This document shows positions 8,026 through 16,003 of a DNA stretch of 34,990 nucleotides, in pieces. The notes under the pieces were generated by a model. That model searched no databases. It had not been told where the DNA came from and saw only the letters and a list, made by a program, of their open reading frames with translations. The stretch's first letter is position 1. Every line of letters starts with the position of its first letter. This DNA is from Bifidobacterium sp. UBA6881 (GTDB lineage: Bacteria > Actinomycetota > Actinomycetes > Actinomycetales > Bifidobacteriaceae): the NCBI GenBank assembly GCA_002451435.1, contig DKCF01000077.1, positions 1-34,990 of the forward strand, written 5' to 3'. A program made the translations under genes and the position numbers.

Positions 8026-8838
8026 ATGGCATCAACTTCGAATCCGCAGGCATGGAGAACGAATCTTCGTATATGGTCGCGCAGATGGTTTCCCCATCAA
8101 CCCGGCGCATTGGTCATGGCCATGTCGCCGGCGCTGGCCGGGGCGGTGACATCGTGGTGGGAACAGGGACGGTCGGCCGCATCCTGGTGGTTGGTGGTTT
8201 GCTGGCTGTTGTGCTACTGCGTGCAGTTCTCCGCGGCCCGATGGATGAAATCGCATGGTGCGCGGCGATGGCTGACGCAACCGGTGGCGTATTGCGTCGT
8301 GTTGTGCGTGGTCGGACTGCCGTTCGTTCTCATGCATCCGGACATATTGGTTTGGGCGCCGGCCATGGCATTGCTGGCCGCGGTGTCGTTCATCGCGGCA
8401 TGGCGGCGCGAGGAGCGCTCGTTGTGGGCTAATGCGGCTGCGGTGTGCGCGTCGTGCCTGATGGCTGCGCTCACGTTCCATTATGGCTGCGCCGGCGCGG
8501 CCGATGATATTCCGGGCATGAGCGGAAAAGGACTGCTGCTGAGCTGCGCATTCGGCATGGTGCAGTTCGGATCCGTGCTGTTCGTCAAGACCATGATTCG
8601 CGAGCGGGGGAGCAAACGGTATCTTGCCGCGTCTTGGGCGTGGCATGTGGGCGCGTTGCTCCTCGCGGCGTTCGAAGGCAATGCGGCATTGGTGGCCCTC
8701 GGCGCGGCGCTGCTGTCCCGCGCGGTGGCCGTGCCTATCGTCTCGATGCGCCATACGGTCAGGCCGTTGCACACGGGACTTGTCGAATTCGCCGCAAGCA
8801 TGCTGACCTTCGTGCTGATCGTTGTCGCGGCAATCTGA
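8026..8838 (+). CDS. YwiC-like integral membrane protein of unknown function
   Basis: A 270-residue hydrophobic protein with about seven or eight membrane segments. The N-terminal part (WSRRWFPHQPGALVMAMSPA) matches the opening of the YwiC-like family, where a short basic stretch and PxQxGA precede the first helix. Later segments are Trp- and Ala-rich. The start is uncertain: ATG 8026 is used, but ATG 7981 is in frame and neither has a strong ribosome site. The gene stands alone between adhE and the r-protein cluster. The family has no established biochemical role that I can name with confidence. Confidence 0.72.
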   Translation: MASTSNPQAWRTNLRIWSRRWFPHQPGALVMAMSPALAGAVTSWWEQGRSAASWWLVVCWLLCYCVQFSAARWMKSHGARRWLTQPVAYCVVLCVVGLPFVLMHPDILVWAPAMALLAAVSFIAAWRREERSLWANAAAVCASCLMAALTFHYGCAGAADDIPGMSGKGLLLSCAFGMVQFGSVLFVKTMIRERGSKRYLAASWAWHVGALLLAAFEGNAALVALGAALLSRAVAVPIVSMRHTVRPLHTGLVEFAASMLTFVLIVVAAI

Positions 8839-9142
8839 ATCGGCGGCGTGCGGTGGGTCGTTCGCGCGTCGGAATGGCGAATCACAGCAGCGACACGCCC
8901 GAAATCCCTAAGGCTACCCCTGATGCTTAAATAAAGAAGTTGCCTGATTTTAGGGCTCGCAAATTGGAATTAAAAAAGCGAGCGCGGCACAGTGGATCAC
9001 GCAAGTGAGAGACTGCATGGCTGCGCACTGATGTGGTATGGCCACGGGGTCGTCAAGACTCCGGGGGTCTTCTGCGCCGGTGCCCTTTGAGAAGCAGGCT
9101 GGTAAACAGTAACTAACGAATCGCTAGAAAGGGCGGAAGGCA
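8839..9142 (+). promoter_or_regulatory. Leader and promoter region of the S10 operon
   Basis: This 304-bp gap must hold the S10-operon promoter and a long 5' leader. Visible structures are CCCTAA (8906-8911) with TTAGGG (8950-8955), the hairpin GCTCGC-N17-GCGAGC (8955-8983) and the hairpin AAGAC-N7-GTCTT (9055-9071). TTGCCT at 8940 is a possible -35 but no clear -10 partner is seen. An r-protein control element is possible and unproven. Confidence 0.45.
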
Positions 9143-9451
9143 ATGGCGGGACAGAAAATCCGCATCAGGCTTAAGTCCTATGACCATGAGGTCATCGACC
9201 AATCGGCGAAGAAGATCGTCGAAACGGTGACGAACGCGGGCGCAACTGTGGTTGGCCCGGTTCCGCTCCCGACCGAGAAGAACGTGTTCGTCGTTATCCG
9301 TTCTCCTCACAAGTACAAGGATTCTCGCGAGCATTTCGAGATGCGCACTCATAAGCGTCTCATCGACATTGTGGACCCGACCCCGAAGGCCGTGGACTCC
9401 CTCATGCACATTGATCTGCCCGCAGATGTGAACATCGAGATCAAGCTGTAA
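9143..9451 (+). CDS. rpsJ: 30S ribosomal protein S10
   Basis: A 102-residue S10 and the first gene of the S10 operon. It binds the 30S head and, as NusE, takes part in transcription antitermination. Recognisable stretches are IRIRLKSYDHEVIDQSAKKI at the N-terminus, GPVPLPTEKN in the middle and REHFEMRTHKRLIDI near the C-terminus. The ATG follows GGCGGAAGG. The gene lies 17 nt ahead of rplC, and its length is normal for Actinobacteria. Confidence 0.99.
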   Translation: MAGQKIRIRLKSYDHEVIDQSAKKIVETVTNAGATVVGPVPLPTEKNVFVVIRSPHKYKDSREHFEMRTHKRLIDIVDPTPKAVDSLMHIDLPADVNIEIKL

Positions 9452-9468
9452 GGGAGGAGGGAACCATT

Positions 9469-10110
9469 ATGTCTAATCGCACTGCACTGCTGGGTAAGAA
9501 GCTCGGCATGTCTCAGGTCTGGGACGAGAACGGTTTCTTCGTTCCCGTGACCCTCGTTGACGTCTCCACCAACGTGGTGACCGCCGTCAAGTCCGAGGAA
9601 TCCGACGGTTACAAGGCCGTCCAGCTTGGCTACGGCCAGATTGATCCGACCAAGGTGACCAAGCCGCTCGCCGGCCACTTCGCCAAGGCCGGCGTCACTC
9701 CGCGTCGTCACCTCGCCGAAGTTCGCACTGATAACGCCGAAGAGTTCGAGCCGGGTCAGGAGCTGACCGCAGAGCTGTTCCCGGAGGGCACCCTGGTCGA
9801 CGTGACCGGTACCACCAAGGGCAAGGGCTTTGCCGGCACCATCAAGCGTTGGGGCTTCAAGTCCTACCGTCGTACCCACGGCTCTCACAAGAACGAGCGT
9901 CGTCCTGGCTCTGTTGGCGCATGCGCCACCCCGAGCCGCATCCTCAAGGGCAAGCGTATGGCCGGCCGCATGGGTCATGTGACCAACACCACGCTCAACC
10001 TCACCATCGTTTCGTCGGATGTTGAGAACGGCGTGCTCGCCATCAAGGGCGCCATCCCGGGCCCGAAGGGCAGCATCGTTCTCGTCCGTTCGGCAGTGAA
10101 GGGAGCCTGA
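9469..10110 (+). CDS. rplC: 50S ribosomal protein L3
   Basis: A 213-residue L3, an early assembly protein whose long loop reaches toward the peptidyl transferase centre. The N-terminal ALLGKKLGMSQVWDENG and the central GTTKGKGFAGTIKRWGF, followed by GSHKNERRPGSVG, are family signatures. GGGAGGAGGG precedes the ATG. It lies between rpsJ and rplD in the canonical order. Confidence 0.99.
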   Translation: MSNRTALLGKKLGMSQVWDENGFFVPVTLVDVSTNVVTAVKSEESDGYKAVQLGYGQIDPTKVTKPLAGHFAKAGVTPRRHLAEVRTDNAEEFEPGQELTAELFPEGTLVDVTGTTKGKGFAGTIKRWGFKSYRRTHGSHKNERRPGSVGACATPSRILKGKRMAGRMGHVTNTTLNLTIVSSDVENGVLAIKGAIPGPKGSIVLVRSAVKGA

Positions 10111-10116
10111 TAAATC

Positions 10117-10782
10117 ATGGCAAACGTTACTCTGAACGTCACCGATAACCAGGGCAAGGCCACTGGTACCGTCGAAGCTCCGGCTTCCATCTTCGGCTTC
10201 TCCGCCGAAGAGGTCCAGTCCCGCATCCCGCTGATCCACCAGGTCGTCGTGGCTCAGCTCGCCGCAGCCCGTCAGGGCACCCACGCCACCAAGACCCGTG
10301 GCATGGTCTCCGGCGGCGGCCGCAAGCCGTGGAAGCAGAAGGGCACCGGTCGTGCTCGTCAGGGCTCCATCCGCGCACCGCAGTGGTACCACGGCGGCAC
10401 CGTGTTCGGTCCGCAGCCGCGCGACTACTCCCAGCGCACCCCGAAGAAGATGAAGGCCGCTGCTCTGAAGTACGTGCTTTCCGATCGCGCCAACGCCGGT
10501 CGCGTGGCGGTCGTGGACTTCGGCGTTTCCGAAGCCCCGTCCACCAAGGCCGCTGTTGCCGCTCTTACCCCGGTGACCGAGAACAAGTTCACCACCGTGG
10601 TGCTCTCTCGCGAGAATGTGAACGAATGGCTGTCCGTTCGTAACATCCCGACCGTTCACCCGATCTTCGCCGATCAGCTCAACACGTACGACGTGGTCAC
10701 CGCTCAGTACGTGGTCTTCTCCAAGGAAGGCTTCGACGCTTTCCTCGCCGCGAAGGCTGAGCCGGCTGCAAAGGAGGCCTGA
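10117..10782 (+). CDS. rplD: 50S ribosomal protein L4
   Basis: A 221-residue L4 (uL4) that binds domain I of 23S rRNA and lines the exit tunnel with its loop. The tunnel loop is seen as SGGGRKPWKQKGTGRARQG, followed by RAPQWYHGGTVFGPQPRDY. In proteobacteria L4 also represses its own operon; whether it does here is unknown. The start is six bases after the rplC stop. Confidence 0.99.
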   Translation: MANVTLNVTDNQGKATGTVEAPASIFGFSAEEVQSRIPLIHQVVVAQLAAARQGTHATKTRGMVSGGGRKPWKQKGTGRARQGSIRAPQWYHGGTVFGPQPRDYSQRTPKKMKAAALKYVLSDRANAGRVAVVDFGVSEAPSTKAAVAALTPVTENKFTTVVLSRENVNEWLSVRNIPTVHPIFADQLNTYDVVTAQYVVFSKEGFDAFLAAKAEPAAKEA

Positions 10783-10787
10783 TTTTC

Positions 10788-11084
10788 ATGGTCGCTATTC
10801 ACAAGCCCGCACACGACGTCATCCTCAAGCCTGTCGTTTCTGAAAAGAGCTACGCTCTGTCCGATCGCGGTCAGTACACCTTCGTGGTGGCCCCGAACGC
10901 GAACAAGGTTCAGATCAAGCAGGCAATCGAAGAGATCTTCAATGTCAAGGTGACGAACGTCAACACCCTCAACCGCGCAGGCAAGCGCCAGCGCACCCGC
11001 AACGGTTTCGGCCAGCGCGTCAACCAGAAGCGCGCCATCGTGACCGTCGCCGAGGGCCAGACGATCGACATCTTCGGTAACTGA
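10788..11084 (+). CDS. rplW: 50S ribosomal protein L23
   Basis: A 98-residue L23 located at the tunnel exit, the docking site for trigger factor and SRP. The motif ILKPVVSEKSYAL near the N-terminus and the basic loop GKRQRTRNGFGQRVNQKRAI identify it. GGAGG within the end of rplD serves as ribosome site, and only five bases separate the two genes. Confidence 0.99.
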   Translation: MVAIHKPAHDVILKPVVSEKSYALSDRGQYTFVVAPNANKVQIKQAIEEIFNVKVTNVNTLNRAGKRQRTRNGFGQRVNQKRAIVTVAEGQTIDIFGN

Positions 11085-11120
11085 AGGCTAGCCGAGAAAA
11101 GTTAAAGGAAGAACTAGATT

Positions 11121-11951
11121 ATGGCTATCCGCGTTTATAAGCCGACGACTGCAGGCCGCCGTAACGCGTCCGTCTCGGATTTCTCCGAGCTCACGCGCTC
11201 CACGCCTGAGAAGTCGCTGGTTCGCAAGCTCAGCAAGACTGGCGGTCGTAACTCTTACGGCCGTATGACTTCCCGCCACCGCGGCGGCGGTCACAAGCGC
11301 CAGTACCGTCTCATCGACTTCAAGCGTTGGGACAAGGACGGCGTTCCGGCCAAGGTCGCTCACATCGAGTACGACCCGAACCGTTCCGCCCGCATCGCGC
11401 TGCTGCACTACGCAGACGGTGAGAAGCGCTACATCATCGCTCCGGAAGGCATCAAGCAGGGCGACGTCATCGAGACCGGCGCCCAGGCCGACATCAAGCC
11501 GGGCAACAACCTGCCGCTGCGCAACATCCCGACCGGTACCGTCGTGCACGCCATCGAGCTCCGTCCGCTGGGCGGCGCCAAGATCGCGCGTTCCGCAGGT
11601 GCCGCCGTGCAGCTCGTCGCCAAGGATGGTGCTTACGCTCAGCTGCGTATGCCGTCCGGCGAAATCCGCAACGTGGACGCTCGCTGCCGCGCTACCGTCG
11701 GTGAGGTCGGCAACTCCGATCACGCCAACATCCAGCTCGGCAAGGCCGGCCGCGCACGTTGGCTGGGCAAGCGCCCGATCACCCGTGGTGAGTCCATGAA
11801 CCCTGTCGATCACCCGCACGGCGGTCGTACCCGCGGTGGCAAGCCGCCGGTTTCTCCGTGGGGCAAGGGCGAGGTTCGTACCCGCCGTCCGAAGAAGGCT
11901 TCGAACAAGATGATTGTTCGTCGTCGCCCGAATGGTAAGAACCGTAAGTAA
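11121..11951 (+). CDS. rplB: 50S ribosomal protein L2
   Basis: A 276-residue L2, needed for subunit association and peptidyl transferase assembly. The N-terminus IRVYKPTTAGRRNASVSDF, the RNA-binding TSRHRGGGHKRQYRLIDFKR and the C-terminal MNPVDHPHGGRTRGG with its conserved His are visible. The ATG follows AAAGGAAGA, and the gap to rpsS is 15 nt. Confidence 0.99.
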   Translation: MAIRVYKPTTAGRRNASVSDFSELTRSTPEKSLVRKLSKTGGRNSYGRMTSRHRGGGHKRQYRLIDFKRWDKDGVPAKVAHIEYDPNRSARIALLHYADGEKRYIIAPEGIKQGDVIETGAQADIKPGNNLPLRNIPTGTVVHAIELRPLGGAKIARSAGAAVQLVAKDGAYAQLRMPSGEIRNVDARCRATVGEVGNSDHANIQLGKAGRARWLGKRPITRGESMNPVDHPHGGRTRGGKPPVSPWGKGEVRTRRPKKASNKMIVRRRPNGKNRK

Positions 11952-11966
11952 GGGAGTGTCGAGTAG

Positions 11967-12245
11967 ATGACTCGTAGCATCAAGAAGGGCCCCTTCGTCG
12001 ACGCCCACCTGCAGAAGAAAGTCGACGAGCAGAACGAGAAGGGCACGCACAACGTCATCAAGACGTGGTCCCGCCGTTCGATGATCACCCCTGATTTCAT
12101 CGGACACACCTTCGCCGTTCACGATGGCCGCAAGCATGTTCCGGTGTTCGTCACCGAATCCATGGTTGGCCACAAGCTCGGTGAGTTCGCCCCGACCAAG
12201 ACCTTCAAGGGTCATGTGAAGGACGACAAGAAGGCACGCCGCTAA
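11967..12245 (+). CDS. rpsS: 30S ribosomal protein S19
   Basis: A 92-residue S19, which partners with S13 in the 30S head near the A and P sites. It has the N-terminal SIKKGPFVDAHLQKKV and the central TPDFIGHTFAVHDGRKHVPV. The C-terminal KTFKGHVKDDKKARR is basic as expected. GGGAG precedes the ATG at 11967. Confidence 0.99.
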   Translation: MTRSIKKGPFVDAHLQKKVDEQNEKGTHNVIKTWSRRSMITPDFIGHTFAVHDGRKHVPVFVTESMVGHKLGEFAPTKTFKGHVKDDKKARR

Positions 12246-12261
12246 AGGAGAGTAAGGACAC

Positions 12262-12621
12262 ATGGAAGCTAAAGCAATCGCTCGTCACGTCCGCGTGACG
12301 CCGCGCAAGGCTCGCCGTATGGTCGACCTCATCCGCGGCAAGAAGGCGACCGAAGCCATCACCATTCTGAAGTTCGCTCCGCAGGACGCATCCCTTCCGG
12401 TGCGCAAGGTCCTGGAGAGCGCCATCGCGAATGCTCGTGTGAAGGCCGACAAGGCCGGCGAGCCGTTCCGCGAGAACGACCTGGTCGTGAAGGAGACCTA
12501 TGTGGACGAAGGCGTGACGCTCAAGCGTTTCCGCGCTCGTGCACAGGGCCGCGCCGCTCGTATCAACAAGCGTACGAGCCACATCACGGTCGTCGTCGCT
12601 AACAAGGAAGGAAACCGCTAA
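12262..12621 (+). CDS. rplV: 50S ribosomal protein L22
   Basis: A 119-residue L22 whose beta-hairpin lines the exit tunnel and is a site of macrolide-resistance changes. It shows HVRVTPRKARRMVDLIRGKK at the N-terminus and the hairpin region LKRFRARAQGRAARINKRTS. AAAGGAGAG precedes the start. It runs into rpsC with a two-base gap. Confidence 0.99.
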   Translation: MEAKAIARHVRVTPRKARRMVDLIRGKKATEAITILKFAPQDASLPVRKVLESAIANARVKADKAGEPFRENDLVVKETYVDEGVTLKRFRARAQGRAARINKRTSHITVVVANKEGNR

Positions 12622-12623
12622 AG

Positions 12624-13421
12624 ATGGGTCAGAAGATCAATCCGTTTGGCTACCGCCTGGGAATCACTGAGAACCATCGTTCCAAGTGGTTCTCCGATTC
12701 CAACAAGGCCGGCGAACGCTACCGCGACTTCGTCCTCGAAGACGACAAGATCCGCAAGGCCATGAGCAAGGACCTCGAGCGTGCGGGCGTGTCCCGTATC
12801 GTCATCGAGCGCACCCGCGACCGCGTTCGTGTGGACATCCACACCGCCCGTCCGGGCATCGTGATCGGCCGCCGTGGCGCCGAAGCAGAGCGCGTTCGCG
12901 CCAAGCTCGAGAAGCTCACCGGCAAGCAGGTCCAGCTCAACATCTTCGAAGTGAAGAACGCCGCACTGGACGCCCAGCTCGTCGCCCAGGGCATCGCTGA
13001 GCAGCTGACCAACCGCGTGACCTTCCGTCGCGCGATGCGTAAGGCCCAGCAGGATGCCATGCGCGCAGGCGCCAAGGGTATCCGTATCAAGCTCTCCGGT
13101 CGTCTTGGTGGCGCCGAAATGAGCCGTTCCGAGTTCTACCGCGAGGGTCGCGTTCCGCTGCAGACCCTGCGCGCCCTCATCGATTACGGCTTCTTCGAGG
13201 CCAGGACCACTTACGGCCGCATCGGCGTGAAGGTCTGGATCTACAAGGGCGACATGACCGAGCGTGAGTTCGAAGAGCAGCAGGCACAGCAGAGCAACAA
13301 CCGTCAGGGCCGTCGCGGCAACCGTCGTCCGCGTCGCGACCGCAACGGTGCTCAGCAGAACGCCGCGGCGAAGGCTCCGGCCGCCGCTGAGGCTCCTGCC
13401 GCAACGGAAACGAAGGAGTGA
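12624..13421 (+). CDS. rpsC: 30S ribosomal protein S3
   Basis: A 265-residue S3 at the mRNA entry channel. It has the type II KH domain with GIVIGRRGAEAERVRAKLE and the C-terminal domain with GVKVWIYKGD. A tail of about 40 residues follows that is Gln/Arg-rich and then Ala/Pro-rich (AAAKAPAAAEAPAATETKE), longer than in E. coli and common in Actinobacteria. The ATG sits two bases after rplV. Confidence 0.99.
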   Translation: MGQKINPFGYRLGITENHRSKWFSDSNKAGERYRDFVLEDDKIRKAMSKDLERAGVSRIVIERTRDRVRVDIHTARPGIVIGRRGAEAERVRAKLEKLTGKQVQLNIFEVKNAALDAQLVAQGIAEQLTNRVTFRRAMRKAQQDAMRAGAKGIRIKLSGRLGGAEMSRSEFYREGRVPLQTLRALIDYGFFEARTTYGRIGVKVWIYKGDMTEREFEEQQAQQSNNRQGRRGNRRPRRDRNGAQQNAAAKAPAAAEAPAATETKE

Positions 13422-13429
13422 GCTGAGAA

Positions 13430-13849
13430 ATGCTTATCCCAAAGAGAACCAAGTATCGTAAGCAGCACCGTCCGGTCCGCCGTGGCATGTCCAAGGGCGG
13501 CAACGAGATCGCATTCGGCGACTACGGCATTCAGGCCCTGGCGCCGGCTTATGTGACCAACCGTCAGATCGAGGCCGCTCGTATCGCCATGACCCGCTAC
13601 ATCAAGCGTGGTGGCCGCGTGTGGATCACGATCTTCCCGGATCGTCCGCTGACCAAGAAGCCGCTGGGCACCCGAATGGGTTCCGGTAAGGGTACTCCGG
13701 AATTCTGGATCGCCAACGTCCACCCGGGTCGCGTTATGTTCGAGATCGGTGGCGTGTCCGAGGATGTCGCTCGCGAGGCTCTGCGCCGCGCAATCGACAA
13801 GCTCCCTATGAAGTGCCGTGTTATTGCTCGTGAAGGCGGTGACATCTGA
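13430..13849 (+). CDS. rplP: 50S ribosomal protein L16
   Basis: A 139-residue L16 that helps place tRNA in the A site. It has the N-terminal MLIPKRTKYRKQHRPVRRG and the conserved MGSGKGTPEFWIANVHPGR. Its TGA overlaps the rpmC ATG by one base (TGATG), indicating translational coupling. Confidence 0.99.
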   Translation: MLIPKRTKYRKQHRPVRRGMSKGGNEIAFGDYGIQALAPAYVTNRQIEAARIAMTRYIKRGGRVWITIFPDRPLTKKPLGTRMGSGKGTPEFWIANVHPGRVMFEIGGVSEDVAREALRRAIDKLPMKCRVIAREGGDI

Positions 13850-14106
13850 TGGCAGTCGGAACTGCAGACTACACCATGAAGAATCTGAACGAGAAGACCA
13901 ACGAGGAGATTGAGGGCTTCCTCAAGAAGTCCAAGGAAGAGCTGTTCAACCTGCGCTTCCAGTCCGCGACCGGTCAGCTCGAAAACACCGCCCGCCTCAA
14001 GGCGGTCAAGCACGATATCGCCAGGATGTACACCATCCTGCGCGAACGTGAGCTCGGCATCAGCCAGGCCCCCGAGGCGACCGAAACGAAAGCTGAGGAG
14101 AAGTAA
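13849..14106 (+). CDS. rpmC: 50S ribosomal protein L29
   Basis: An 85-residue L29 at the tunnel exit. The helical core has GFLKKSKEELFNLRFQSATG and LKAVKHDIARMYTILRERE. It has an extra N-terminal stretch of about nine residues before MKNLNEKT and an acidic tail. The start overlaps the rplP stop; the internal ATG at 13876 lacks a ribosome site. Its TAA overlaps the rpsQ ATG. Confidence 0.97.
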   Translation: MAVGTADYTMKNLNEKTNEEIEGFLKKSKEELFNLRFQSATGQLENTARLKAVKHDIARMYTILRERELGISQAPEATETKAEEK

Positions 14107-14366
14107 TGGCTGAAGAGCGTAACTTCCGCAAGGTTCGTCGCGGTTACGTCGTGTCCGATAAGATGGACAAGACGATTTCCGTCGAGCTCGAGCAGCGTTC
14201 GACCCACCCGCTGTACGGCAAGGTCGTTCGTTCTACTCGTACGGTCAAGGTCCATGATGAACACAACGACGCCCACATTGGCGACCTCGTGAGTATTATG
14301 GAGACTCGGCCCCTGAGCAAGACCAAGCGTTGGCGTCTCGATACCATTATCGAGCGCGCTAAGTAA
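14106..14366 (+). CDS. rpsQ: 30S ribosomal protein S17
   Basis: An 86-residue S17, an early 30S assembly protein with an OB fold. RRGYVVSDKMDKTISVELEQ and the basic loop RSTHPLYGKVVRSTRTVKVH are characteristic. GAGGAGAAG in the end of rpmC provides the ribosome site. This is the last gene of the classical S10 segment and is followed by a 91-nt structured spacer. Confidence 0.99.
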   Translation: MAEERNFRKVRRGYVVSDKMDKTISVELEQRSTHPLYGKVVRSTRTVKVHDEHNDAHIGDLVSIMETRPLSKTKRWRLDTIIERAK

Positions 14367-14391
14367 ATAAGTTCGGCAAGGCTCCGTGAGT

Positions 14392-14424
14392 CACCCCGCC
14401 TGCTTCTCGCAGGCAGGCGGGGTG
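14392..14424 (+). promoter_or_regulatory. GC-rich stem-loop between rpsQ and rplN
   Basis: CACCCCGCC (14392-14400) pairs perfectly with GGCGGGGTG (14416-14424). The loop can close further with TGC/GCA. CTCC (14382-14385) with GGAG (14430-14433) could extend the structure. No T tract follows, so a simple intrinsic terminator is unlikely. An attenuator, processing site or protein-binding leader fits better. Confidence 0.65.
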
Positions 14425-14457
14425 CTTGGGGAGAACCAGCTCGGCTAAGGAGAATCA

Positions 14458-14826
14458 ATGATTCAGCAGGAAACGCGGCTTCATGTCGCCGACAACACGG
14501 GTGCGAAGGAACTCCTCGCCATCCGAGTGCTCGGCGGATCGAAGCGACGCTATGCCGGCATCGGTGACGTGATCGTCGCCTCCGTCAAGGACGCCATCCC
14601 TGGCGGGTCGGTCAAGAAGGGCGACGTCGTCAAGGCCGTCGTCGTCCGCACTGTCAAGGAGCACCGTCGTGTTGATGGCTCCTACATCAAGTTCGACGAG
14701 AACGCCGCCGTCATTCTCGGCTCCGGCCGTGAACCGAAGGGCACTCGTATTTTCGGACCGGTCGGTCGTGAACTGCGCGACAAGCGCTTCATGAAGATCG
14801 TGTCCCTCGCCCCGGAGGTGATCTGA
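14458..14826 (+). CDS. rplN: 50S ribosomal protein L14
   Basis: A 122-residue L14 at the intersubunit bridge. The start IQQETRLHVADNTGAKELL and the stretch GGSKRRYAGIGDVIVASVKD are signatures. It opens the spc segment. The ATG follows AAGGAGAATCA and is preceded by a GC-rich hairpin. The next gene is two bases downstream. Confidence 0.99.
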   Translation: MIQQETRLHVADNTGAKELLAIRVLGGSKRRYAGIGDVIVASVKDAIPGGSVKKGDVVKAVVVRTVKEHRRVDGSYIKFDENAAVILGSGREPKGTRIFGPVGRELRDKRFMKIVSLAPEVI

Positions 14827-14827
14827 C

Positions 14828-15163
14828 ATGGCAGCCAAGATCAAGAGCGGCGACCTGGTCAAGGTCATCCGCGGCAAGGACCGCGGCAAGGAAGGCACCG
14901 TCAAGCAGGTGCTGAAGAACGATCGCCTGATCGTTGAGGGCGTGCAGATCGTCAAGAAGCACGTGCGCGCCACTCAGCAGGGCCAGCAGGCCGGCATCGT
15001 GTCCGTCGAGGCTCCGATCCATCGCTCCAACGTGATGGTCATCGATCCGGAGACCAAGCAGCCGACCCGCGTGCGCATCGTCGAAAAGGAAGAGGCTCGC
15101 GACGGCAAGGTGAAGACCGTGCGCGTCCGTGTTGCCAAGAAGTCCGGAAAGGAGCTGGCATGA
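14828..15163 (+). CDS. rplX: 50S ribosomal protein L24
   Basis: A 111-residue L24, an assembly initiator. The KOW motif is seen as KSGDLVKVIRGKDRGKEGTV, followed by VEGVQIVKKHVRATQQG. Its stop overlaps the rplE start by four bases (ATGA). Confidence 0.99.
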   Translation: MAAKIKSGDLVKVIRGKDRGKEGTVKQVLKNDRLIVEGVQIVKKHVRATQQGQQAGIVSVEAPIHRSNVMVIDPETKQPTRVRIVEKEEARDGKVKTVRVRVAKKSGKELA

Positions 15164-15732
15164 CCGATACCACTGTCGAAGCGCCGGCAACTCCGCGCTT
15201 GAAGCAGAAGTACAACGAGCAGATCGTGCCGGAACTGGAGAAGGAATTCCACTACTCCAACCCGATGCAGGTCGCTCGTGTCCAGAAGGTCGTCGTCTCC
15301 ATGGGCGTCGGTGCCGCTGCTCGCGACTCCAAGCTCATCGAAGGCGCCGTCAAGGACCTCACCCTGATTACCGGCCAGAAGCCGAAGATCACCAAGGCCA
15401 AGAAGTCCGTCGCGCAGTTCCACCTGCGTGAAGGCCAGGCCATCGGCGCCTACGTCACCCTGCGTGGCGAGCGCATGTGGGAGTTCCTGGACCGCCTGCT
15501 GACCATGGCTCTGCCGCGTATCCGCGATTTCCGCGGCATCAACGGCAACCAGTTCGATGGTCAGGGCAACTACAACTTTGGCCTCACCGAGCAGTCCATG
15601 TTCCACGAGATCGATCCGGATTCGATCGATCACCAGCGTGGTATGGACATCACCGTGGTGACCAGCACCAAGGACGACAAGGAAGCTCGCGTGCTCCTGA
15701 AGCACCTCGGCTTCCCCTTCAAGGAGAACTGA
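15160..15732 (+). CDS. rplE: 50S ribosomal protein L5
   Basis: A 190-residue L5 that binds 5S rRNA and contacts P-site tRNA. It has PMQVARVQKVVVSMGVG, the TGQKPKITKAKKSVAQF loop and DFRGINGNQFDGQGNYNFGL. The ATG overlaps the rplX stop. The rpsN start is one base after its own stop. Confidence 0.99.
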   Translation: MTDTTVEAPATPRLKQKYNEQIVPELEKEFHYSNPMQVARVQKVVVSMGVGAAARDSKLIEGAVKDLTLITGQKPKITKAKKSVAQFHLREGQAIGAYVTLRGERMWEFLDRLLTMALPRIRDFRGINGNQFDGQGNYNFGLTEQSMFHEIDPDSIDHQRGMDITVVTSTKDDKEARVLLKHLGFPFKEN

Positions 15733-15733
15733 T

Positions 15734-15919
15734 ATGGCAAAAACCGCTCTTAAGAACAAGGCGGCCGCTAAGCCGAAGTTCAAGGTGCGCGCTTACACGC
15801 GTTGCCAGGTCTGCGGTCGTCCCCACTCCGTCTACCGCAAGTTCGGCCTGTGCCGCATCTGCCTTCGCGAGAAGGCCCACCGCGGCGAACTGCCCGGCGT
15901 TACGAAGTCCAGTTGGTAA
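15734..15919 (+). CDS. rpsN: 30S ribosomal protein S14, type Z (zinc-binding)
   Basis: A 61-residue short S14 of the zinc-ribbon form. The four ligands are Cys24 and Cys27 (CQVC) and Cys40 and Cys43 (CRIC). The C-terminal GELPGVTKSSW is typical. Zinc-limited actinobacteria often carry a second zinc-free S14 elsewhere; none is seen in this window. An 84-nt spacer separates it from rpsH. Confidence 0.99.
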   Translation: MAKTALKNKAAAKPKFKVRAYTRCQVCGRPHSVYRKFGLCRICLREKAHRGELPGVTKSSW

Positions 15920-15989
15920 ATATCGACGCTGAAGGTCCGCGGCCCGATCGCCATTAAGGCGTGAGGGCGGCGGAAACCATGGCGAGAAA

Positions 15990-16001
15990 GGGCGTTAGCC
16001 C
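15990..16001 (+). promoter_or_regulatory. Small hairpin adjoining the rpsH ribosome-binding site
   Basis: GGGC-GTTA-GCCC lies two bases before the rpsH ATG and takes up the last Gs of the AGAAAGGG ribosome site. It could lower initiation or respond to a regulator. The stem is only four base pairs, so this is tentative. Confidence 0.4.
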
Positions 16002-16003
16002 AA

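Noticed and set aside
15920..16003. Short gene between rpsN and rpsH
   Set aside because: No start with a ribosome site and no conserved small protein; the gap reads as a leader.
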